NCBI GenBank assembly: GCA_041497995.1
Contig: JBGQHM010000093.1
Span: forward strand, 1 to 18,447
Origin: DATKMS01 sp041497995
GTDB lineage: Bacteria; Desulfobacterota; Binatia; HRBIN30
DNA length: 18,447 nucleotides
Reading direction: 5' to 3'
A model generated the notes under the pieces. That model worked only from the letters and a program-made list of their open reading frames with translations, did not search any database and was not told where the DNA came from. Position 1 is the first letter of the stretch; each line of letters opens with the position of its first letter. Both the position numbers and the translations under genes were made by a program. Shown here in pieces: positions 13,962 to 18,447 of this stretch.

Positions 13962-15140
13962 TCACTGACACGGATTGGGATCGCAGGAACCGGCATCGAG
14001 ACTCATGCCGCCGTGCGCGGCGCACTGCTCGACCGTCAGCTGCTCGCATTCAGGCGATTCGTTGTCGTGGTCGCCGTTGTGAGGCAGGCAACAACGGATC
14101 TTGTCGCTGGTTGGCGTCGGGCTCGTCCCGCAGGCGTTTGCGTCACAGGTCCCAGCACCGACGTTGCTGCCGCCATGCGCGGTGCACTGGTCCGCCGTCC
14201 GTTGCTCGCACTCAGTGCCGCCGGAATCTTTCGGGAGGCAGCAGCGCACTTGATCCGGTGGGGGCTGCGAGACGCAGGGGTTCGGACTGCAGCTGCCCGC
14301 ACCCATGTCTGTCCCGCCCTGCGCGGCGCACCGCTCGGCGGTGCGGTGTTCACATTCGGTTTCGTGATCGTCGGTCAAGCAGCAGCGTACCGTCGCGGGC
14401 GTCGGCGGTGCGGTAGACGCGCACGGGTTCGGATCGCAGGACCCGGCGCCTAGGTTGACCCCGTGATGTTCACTGCAGCTCCCGGCGCTGCGCATCTCAC
14501 ACTCCGGTGTATCGTCTTCCGGTGTACAGCAGACGATATGGTCCTGGGGCGGCGGCGGGGTCCCTGTCTCGCAGGGGTTCGGCAGGCATGAGCCGGCGCC
14601 CAGATTCGTTCCACCGGCAGCCGTGCAGGCATCGGCGGTGACGTCCTCACATTCCGGCGCCTCGTTGGCGTCGTCGCCGTGTGCCACGCAGCAGCGGATG
14701 TGGGTCGGATCGATGGTGTCATCCGGAACGTGCGTTTCCAACACGCCGTCACCGGCGGCGTTGCGCACCTCGATCTGCATGCCGCGCGGATCCACGCCGA
14801 GGAGTTGATCCTTGCGACGCGGTTGACTGGTGAAGCGCGCTTGCCCGCTGCCGCGGGCGGTGGTCGTCAGGGTACCGATGCGCACGCCGTCGAGGAGAAC
14901 CACATACGTAGCTTTGGGATCGAGGCGCCGCCCTCTCACGTCGAGCTTGGCACGCATGCCGCTTTTCAAGCTGCTAATCTGCGCTTGCACTTGGCCCCTG
15001 GCATCTGGGTCGACACCTGTGACGGAGAGGTCTTGCCTGATGTTGATGCCCCTTCCGGCGTGCACTCGGGTTGCCGCAACGCTGACCGTCAATACTGCAA
15101 GCACGATCGCCACTCGGGTCCGCCTGCTCGTGTGCTTCAT
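13962..15140 (-). CDS. Secreted Cys-rich protein with five tandem six-cysteine repeats
   Basis: A 392-residue protein with a Sec signal peptide (basic start, hydrophobic VAIVLAVLTVSVAA, likely cleavage after VHA at about 28). A cysteine-free domain (about 30-145) with a beta-rich pattern follows (LDPKATYVVLLDGVRIGTL). The remainder is five repeats at about 148-190, 202-240, 251-289, 298-337 and 348-391, each with six Cys in the order CC...EC...C...(S/T)C...C, a conserved GG and GAG, and mostly PNPC at the end. All 30 cysteines lie in repeats, implying three disulphides each and an extracytoplasmic location. Pro/Thr linkers separate them. Similar CC...GG...GxGxC...C repeats occur in secreted proteins of several phyla, without known function. 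GAGGAGG supports the ATG start. Confidence 0.85.
   Translation of the reverse strand: MKHTSRRTRVAIVLAVLTVSVAATRVHAGRGINIRQDLSVTGVDPDARGQVQAQISSLKSGMRAKLDVRGRRLDPKATYVVLLDGVRIGTLTTTARGSGQARFTSQPRRKDQLLGVDPRGMQIEVRNAAGDGVLETHVPDDTIDPTHIRCCVAHGDDANEAPECEDVTADACTAAGGTNLGAGSCLPNPCETGTPPPPQDHIVCCTPEDDTPECEMRSAGSCSEHHGVNLGAGSCDPNPCASTAPPTPATVRCCLTDDHETECEHRTAERCAAQGGTDMGAGSCSPNPCVSQPPPDQVRCCLPKDSGGTECEQRTADQCTAHGGSNVGAGTCDANACGTSPTPTSDKIRCCLPHNGDHDNESPECEQLTVEQCAAHGGMSLDAGSCDPNPCQ
13968..14699 (-). repeat. Coding array of five Cys-rich repeats
   Basis: Five in-frame units of about 39-44 codons plus linkers. The acidic loop after the first CC varies in length and content (for example HGDDANEAPE, PEDDTPE, DDHETE), while the Cys, GG and GAG positions are fixed. 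Confidence 0.85.
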
Positions 15141-15166
15141 CGATCCTCCTCATTTTGCCGGCTACG

Positions 15167-15195
15167 CTGATACCAGCAGATTTGCGAGCGCACAA
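15167..15195 (-). promoter_or_regulatory. Possible promoter of the Cys-rich protein gene
   Basis: On the minus strand TTGTGC (15195-15190), 17 bases, TATCAG (15172-15167). Box matches are moderate and the spacing ideal; it lies 27 bases before the start codon, leaving a short leader. Confidence 0.3.
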
Positions 15196-15374
15196 CGAGC
15201 AATTTGCCCGCCACTGCGCCGTGCACGTCGATTTGAGCCCGTCGGGCCGGCCGTTGTCACATCTGCGTGAGTGATTTGTCCCATCGGTGATGAAAGCTGC
15301 CGTTGCGCTTCGGACGAGGTTGTAGCTTTGACAGCGCAATGCTGATAGCTGGCGGCTGAAGTTGAGCGCTGCCC

Positions 15375-15773
15375 GTGCCCGAGCATCCAAACGCGACGCG
15401 TGTCCGTGAGCTGTTTGTAGCCTTCCGCAGCGGCGACATCGCAACCGTGTTGGCCATGATCCCCGAGGACGCCGTGTGGCGATTCCCAGGTCGTCACGGC
15501 AAGCTCGCCGGTGAGCACACGGGCCGCGACGCGGTGATCGCGTTCCTGATGAACGTCCAGACGCTCACCGACCACACCTTCCAACTCGATCTGATTGATG
15601 TGCTCGCCAACGACACACACGCCGTCGCCCTCTTCCGCGGCCACGGCAGCCGCAACGGCAAGACGCTCGACAACCCGACGTGCCTGCGCATGCGGCTCAA
15701 CGAACGCGGCCAAGTCGTCGAGGTGTGGGAGTTCGTCTGGGACCTCTACCACGTCGACGATTTCTGGTCGTGA
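15375..15773 (+). CDS. SnoaL/NTF2-like protein
   Basis: A 132-residue single-domain protein with the SnoaL-like pattern: an N-terminal helix with VRELFVAFRSGDIATVLAMI, a strand with DAVWRFPGRHGKLAGEHTGR, then paired strands ending in VVEVWEFVWDLYHVDDFW. Members of this cone-shaped fold act as isomerases, hydrolases or cyclases on small hydrophobic molecules, or only bind them; no specific reaction can be assigned. Translation starts at a GTG (15375), since the frame lacks an upstream ATG; the ribosome site is poor. It is convergent with the editing-domain gene, with 9 bases between stops. Confidence 0.8.
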   Translation: MPEHPNATRVRELFVAFRSGDIATVLAMIPEDAVWRFPGRHGKLAGEHTGRDAVIAFLMNVQTLTDHTFQLDLIDVLANDTHAVALFRGHGSRNGKTLDNPTCLRMRLNERGQVVEVWEFVWDLYHVDDFWS

Positions 15774-15782
15774 GCGTGGCGC

Positions 15783-16199
15783 TCAGATCTGCTTCCACAC
15801 CTTCGCCAGGCTCTCGCCGTAGACGCTGAGGTCCCACTCGTTGAAGTAACCGAACGGCGTGAGGTGCGCGGCGTAGCCGGTCTCGGTCAGGCGCTGCGCT
15901 AGGCGTTCGAGAAGCGCGTGTGCTCGTTCCGGTTCGGCACTGTCACCGCCCAGGTGCGTGAACGAGTGCAGCACGATGACGCGCAGCTCGCGCTTGTTGG
16001 CCAGCCACTTGAGGTGTTTGAGCGTCTGCCGGAACACCGACGGCTCGCGCGCCGCCTCGACGTCGCCGACTTCGACGTGCACGAACGCAACGACCGCGTC
16101 TTGCACCTCCTTTTCAACCTCACGCGTCGGCGCATCGGCAAGCGTCTTCTCGAACGACTTCCACCAGAAGCGCTTCGCTTGGAAGCACAGGAGGCGCAT
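15783..16199 (-). CDS. Stand-alone threonyl-tRNA synthetase editing domain-like protein
   Basis: A 138-residue protein resembling the N-terminal editing domain of archaeal threonyl-tRNA synthetases (D-aminoacyl-tRNA deacylase fold). It opens MRLLCFQAKRFWWKSFEKT, has the central strand DAVVAFVHVEVGD, the motif IVLHSFTHLGGDSAEP (75-90) and the C-terminal TPFGYFNEWDLSVYGESLAKV (114-134), which parallels the archaeal PFGWYK...GHPLAEL. The archaeal domain hydrolyses Ser-tRNA(Thr). Here the Lys after FGWY is Asn120 and GHP is GES, so key residues differ and activity is uncertain. There is no synthetase fused to it. It lies 87 bases downstream of pdxH on the same strand. Confidence 0.72.
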   Translation of the reverse strand: MRLLCFQAKRFWWKSFEKTLADAPTREVEKEVQDAVVAFVHVEVGDVEAAREPSVFRQTLKHLKWLANKRELRVIVLHSFTHLGGDSAEPERAHALLERLAQRLTETGYAAHLTPFGYFNEWDLSVYGESLAKVWKQI

Positions 16200-16209
16200 G
16201 GGAAAGCCG

Positions 16210-16235
16210 TCAGCTGTCAGCCATCAGCTGTCAGC
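16210..16235. repeat. Two 12-base direct repeats
   Basis: TCAGCTGTCAGC occurs at 16210-16221 and 16224-16235 with CA between, a 14-base period. Because CAGCTG is self-complementary the tract can fold on itself. It lies between pdxH and the editing-domain gene. Confidence 0.75.
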
Positions 16236-16245
16236 TCCAGGAGTG

Positions 16246-16275
16246 ATCCGCGTCCATCGGCGTGCATCGGCGGTT
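16246..16275. repeat. Three imperfect 10-base tandem repeats
   Basis: ATCCGCGTCC, ATCGGCGTGC and ATCGGCGGTT follow each other without gaps, just beyond the 12-base repeats. Repeats of this ATCxGCG type recur between genes in many environmental bacterial genomes, to my recollection; origin unknown. Confidence 0.6.
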
Positions 16276-16286
16276 GCGCTCTTAAT

Positions 16287-16865
16287 TCACGGCTGCAGCA
16301 GCGTGCGCTTCCACCCGCGACGTGTCCGCAGGAATAGCTCGCGCTCGTGCAGGCGGTGATCGCGGTGCGTCCAGAACTCGATCGCATCGGGCACGAGGCG
16401 ATAGCCGACCCATCCCGCCGGTCGCGGGACGTCCTTGCCACGATAGCGGTGTCGCAGGGCTTCCCAGCGCGCCAGCAAGTGCGCGTGGCTCTTCAGTGTC
16501 GCGCTCTGCCGCGACGCGCGTGCCGCGAGCTGGCTCTGACGCGGCCGCGTCGCCCAGTACGCGTCGACCTCCACCGGCGCAACCAACTCGACGCGGCCGT
16601 CTACACGCACCTGCTTCAGGATCTCGTCCCAATAGAACGCCAGCGACGCGCGCGGGTTGTCGCGCAGCTCGGCACCCTTGCGGCTGCTCACGTTGGTGAA
16701 GAACACGAAGCCACGCTCGTCGGCGCTCTTGAGGAGGACGAAGCGCACCGACGGTCGTCCCTGTGCGTCGGCAGTGGCCAGCGCCATCGCTTCCGGCAGC
16801 CGCATCCCAGTGCGTTGCGCGTCGGTAAACCAGTGCTGAAACTGAATGAACGGATCGCCTGCCAT
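16287..16865 (-). CDS. pdxH: Pyridoxamine 5'-phosphate oxidase
   Basis: A 192-residue FMN-dependent oxidase that converts pyridoxamine or pyridoxine 5'-phosphate to pyridoxal 5'-phosphate, the last step of the salvage and DXP-dependent vitamin B6 pathways. Conserved segments are RPSVRFVLLKS (37-47), GFVFFTNVSSRKGAEL (52-67; FMN phosphate contacts), LAFYWDEILKQVRVDG, YWATRPRQSQLAARASRQS, and the C-terminal signature FWTHRDHRLHERELF with Arg171 and His173 at the substrate site. It ends in LLQP, close to the family's usual end. Length is slightly short of the roughly 210-residue norm because of a brief N-terminus. AAGGTG precedes the ATG by 9 bases. It lies within a co-directional minus-strand run. 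Confidence 0.94.
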   Translation of the reverse strand: MAGDPFIQFQHWFTDAQRTGMRLPEAMALATADAQGRPSVRFVLLKSADERGFVFFTNVSSRKGAELRDNPRASLAFYWDEILKQVRVDGRVELVAPVEVDAYWATRPRQSQLAARASRQSATLKSHAHLLARWEALRHRYRGKDVPRPAGWVGYRLVPDAIEFWTHRDHRLHERELFLRTRRGWKRTLLQP

Positions 16866-16909
16866 TGGTGCGCACCTTATTGGCAGCGGACGCGTCGATC
16901 AACCGCCGA

Positions 16910-17368
16910 CTATCGCAGCGCCGCGATGAGTTGCAGGGCAACGAAGACGAGGATCCCCCAGAGACAGAACAGATGATCACGGCAGATAGCGCGCGCCAGG
17001 CGGGTCTGTTCCAAAGGAAGGTCCGCACGCGCGCCGAGGCGCACAGCGTTCGGCACCACGCGCAGCCCGGCCAGCAAGATGGGCCCGGCGCACAGCGGAA
17101 CCGACATCAGCCCCGCCCAGCGCTCCCCGCTTGCGCGCACGATCTGCGCCGCGAGAGCGAGAATCGTGACGAGCATCACGCCACCGATGGCAGAGTTCAT
17201 CGGTCGCGCCAGGGTGGTGACTCGGCGATAGTAGGCGGCGATGGAGCGCAGCGTATCCTCTGGCAGCTCGCGCGCCGTGCGGAAGGCCAGTACCTGCACG
17301 TCAAACATGAGATCCATCCAGAGCACCGCCAAAAGGAATCCGCCGCATAGAGTGAGAATCGGCGTCAC
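16910..17368 (-). CDS. Four-helix integral membrane protein, unknown family
   Basis: A 152-residue protein with four predicted membrane segments: about 4-24 (ILTLCGGFLLAVLWMDLMFD), 58-77 (NSAIGGVMLVTILALAAQIV), 84-105 and 133-152. A charged loop with RTARELPEDTLRSIAAYYRR follows the first helix, and the last helix ends at the C-terminus. Translation starts at a GTG (17368) with GGTGAG upstream. I do not recognise a family. The next gene upstream on the same strand encodes a similarly sized four-helix protein 46 bases away, so the two may form a small membrane complex; that is inference from position and size only. It precedes pdxH by 44 bases. Confidence 0.7.
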   Translation of the reverse strand: MTPILTLCGGFLLAVLWMDLMFDVQVLAFRTARELPEDTLRSIAAYYRRVTTLARPMNSAIGGVMLVTILALAAQIVRASGERWAGLMSVPLCAGPILLAGLRVVPNAVRLGARADLPLEQTRLARAICRDHLFCLWGILVFVALQLIAALR

Positions 17369-17414
17369 AGCTCACCAACCATCGCGAATCCATGGCGCCC
17401 GCTACCGCGTTCCA

Positions 17415-17843
17415 TCACGGAACCTGCATGATCACCGAGTAGACGACGTTGTATATGTCGAAGGCCAGTGACACGACCAATGTCGCCAGGGCAATCGTGG
17501 CCCACCACGCGTAGACGCGGTCGAAGCGGCTCGCCACCACGAGCTGAGGGCGGCGGCGGGCGAAGTACAGCGCAAGCGGGGACCACAGGGCGACGAACAC
17601 GATGCTCGGGAAGCGGCCGACGCCGCCGAGCATCGACACGACGTTGTAGGCAAAGAGCGAGACGATCATCGTCAAAGACAGCCACCGCGCCTCGCGCTTC
17701 CAAATGACGAATACGACGGCCGCCGTGAAGATGAAGAACATCCAGCCCCGCCAGACGTTGACCCACAGCGGTAGACCCGCGACATACGTCTCGAGCTGCG
17801 CCGCGGTTGCTTGGTACCTGTCTACGATTCCGATCGAGGTCAT
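17415..17843 (-). CDS. Four-helix integral membrane protein, unknown family
   Basis: A 142-residue protein with four hydrophobic segments: WRGWMFFIFTAAVVFVIW, WLSLTMIVSLFAYNVVSML, FPSIVFVALWSPLALYFA and WATIALATLVVSLAFDIYN. Short charged loops such as ARRRPQ lie between them and suggest inside-facing termini. The ATG at 17843 is chosen; the frame extends to a TTG at 17867 that adds eight residues, and neither has a strong ribosome site. The family is not recognised. It is followed by another four-helix protein on the same strand and lies 60 bases downstream of the DUF5615 gene. Confidence 0.7.
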   Translation of the reverse strand: MTSIGIVDRYQATAAQLETYVAGLPLWVNVWRGWMFFIFTAAVVFVIWKREARWLSLTMIVSLFAYNVVSMLGGVGRFPSIVFVALWSPLALYFARRRPQLVVASRFDRVYAWWATIALATLVVSLAFDIYNVVYSVIMQVP

Positions 17844-17903
17844 TGTTCTCGATGAGCGCCATCCCAAAACGTCGCGGCGATGAGCCGTACCCGTCTTTGC
17901 GTC

Positions 17904-18224
17904 CTATGCAGTGACGCGCCGGACTTCCCCCGGCTGTATCCCGCCAAGCGCTTCAACCATCTTCGGGACGAAGGGTCGCAGCACGTCCACGTCGTTGCTG
18001 CCGACGGCCACGACGACGATCGCGATCGAGAGCGACTGTAGGTTCTGTTGGAACTCCATTCCGCGGCCGGTCGTCAGGAGCACATCGAACTCCGCAGCGG
18101 ATCGACGGAGCAAGTCCCCGTTCTTGATGCCTGCCCATTCCCTGTCTGCGACGGTCTGGACGTGGTGGCCTACCAAATCATTGCGGAGCTGACGGGGAAC
18201 GCACTCGTCAAGCAGCACGCGCAC
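17904..18224 (-). CDS. DUF5615 PIN-like toxin (possibly degenerate)
   Basis: A 106-residue protein of the DUF5615 PIN-like family: VRVLLDECVPRQL at the start (Asp6), then VQTVADREWAGIKNGDLLRRSA, FDVLLTTGRGMEFQQNL, a central hydrophobic strand and a C-terminal PGEVRRV. Members resemble VapC-type nucleases. The family usually has Asp in the LTxDR(N/G) segment; here it is Gly53 (TTGRG), so one acidic active-site residue may be missing. The GTG at 18224 gives the family-typical start MRVLLDE; an in-frame GTG at 18242 would add six residues. It overlaps the DUF433 antitoxin by 17 bases, the standard order for this pair. Confidence 0.85.
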   Translation of the reverse strand: MRVLLDECVPRQLRNDLVGHHVQTVADREWAGIKNGDLLRRSAAEFDVLLTTGRGMEFQQNLQSLSIAIVVVAVGSNDVDVLRPFVPKMVEALGGIQPGEVRRVTA

Positions 18225-18432
18225 CGCTGACCACGAGCTCACGTGCGTGCTCCAAAACCGTGATCGCTTGCTCTCGGCTCACGGTGGGAAAGTCGTCAAG
18301 GAACTCGTCAAGGGAGTGCTTCCCCTCCAGGTAGTCGAAGAGCGCTCGAACCGGGACACGCGTACCGACGAAGACGGGAGTCCCGCTCAGGATTTCTGGA
18401 TCGCTGTGGATGACTGAGACTTGGCTGCTCAT
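18208..18432 (-). CDS. DUF433 family antitoxin
   Basis: A 74-residue protein with the DUF433 signature DPEILSGTPVFVGTRVPV, then ALFDYLEGKHSLDEFLDDFP and SREQAITVLEHARE, which form a small helical DNA-binding domain. DUF433 proteins are antitoxins paired with DUF5615 PIN-like toxins, and typically repress their own operon while blocking the toxin. The ATG has GGAGGG 6 bases upstream. Its end overlaps the toxin start by 17 bases, indicating coupled translation. The promoter lies outside the window. Confidence 0.9.
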   Translation of the reverse strand: MSSQVSVIHSDPEILSGTPVFVGTRVPVRALFDYLEGKHSLDEFLDDFPTVSREQAITVLEHARELVVSGARAA

Positions 18433-18447
18433 GACGACCCTCCGCGC

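Noticed and set aside
15162..15752. Minus-strand reading frame opposite the SnoaL-like gene
   Set aside because: Antisense to a gene with a clear fold pattern; no domain recognised.
16210..16275. CRISPR array
   Set aside because: Repeats are 10-12 bases with 0-2-base gaps; no spacers of CRISPR length.

Overview
The window is a GC-rich (roughly 62-66% by eye) bacterial chromosome segment, densely coded on both strands with short gaps and several 4-base ATGA start/stop overlaps. Strong Shine-Dalgarno sites (GGAGG, GGGAGG), a PdxH, a Coq4-type protein, a glutathione S-transferase, a lipoprotein signal and a secreted Cys-rich repeat protein point to a diderm, probably respiring bacterium. Candidate groups are Myxococcota, Desulfobacterota or Binatota-like lineages. 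That placement is inference; no rRNA or other phylogenetic marker is present.

Layout. 1-2252 (-): a membrane-bound GAF/HisKA histidine kinase overlapping the start of its response regulator, which is cut by the window edge. 2473-4871 (+): Coq4-like protein, a predicted lipoprotein methyltransferase, and a short-chain dehydrogenase. 5051-6794 (-): a DUF4160 gene overlapping a DUF2442-DUF7662 fusion, then an alpha/beta hydrolase. 6998-9330 (+): a GT39-type membrane glycosyltransferase coupled to a metallo-beta-lactamase-fold hydrolase. 9327-10337: a glutathione S-transferase gene enclosed by two 74-base inverted repeats (70/74 identical) whose outer ends are CTAG. It looks like a small transposon-like cassette inserted exactly where two convergent genes end. 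10334-12197 (-): a LysE exporter and a citrate synthase. 12244-12292: a compact AT-rich control region with three dyads. 12317-13522 (+): a second citrate synthase-fold protein with an N-terminal MerR-like DNA-binding domain, divergent from the first. 13668-13922 (+): a small membrane protein. 13962-15140 (-): a secreted protein with five six-cysteine repeats. 15375-15773 (+): a SnoaL/NTF2-like protein. 15783-18432 (-): a co-directional run holding a stand-alone threonyl-tRNA editing domain, PdxH, two four-helix membrane proteins, and a DUF433/DUF5615 toxin-antitoxin pair.

Working together. The most coherent unit is the divergent citrate synthase pair. A citrate synthase fold fused to a DNA-binding domain sits next to a likely operator and a conventional citrate synthase, suggesting metabolite-responsive control of the synthase/LysE operon. 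The inverted-repeat GST cassette is the clearest structural anomaly. No rRNA, tRNA, CRISPR array or transposase gene was found. No gap between genes exceeds 300 bases.
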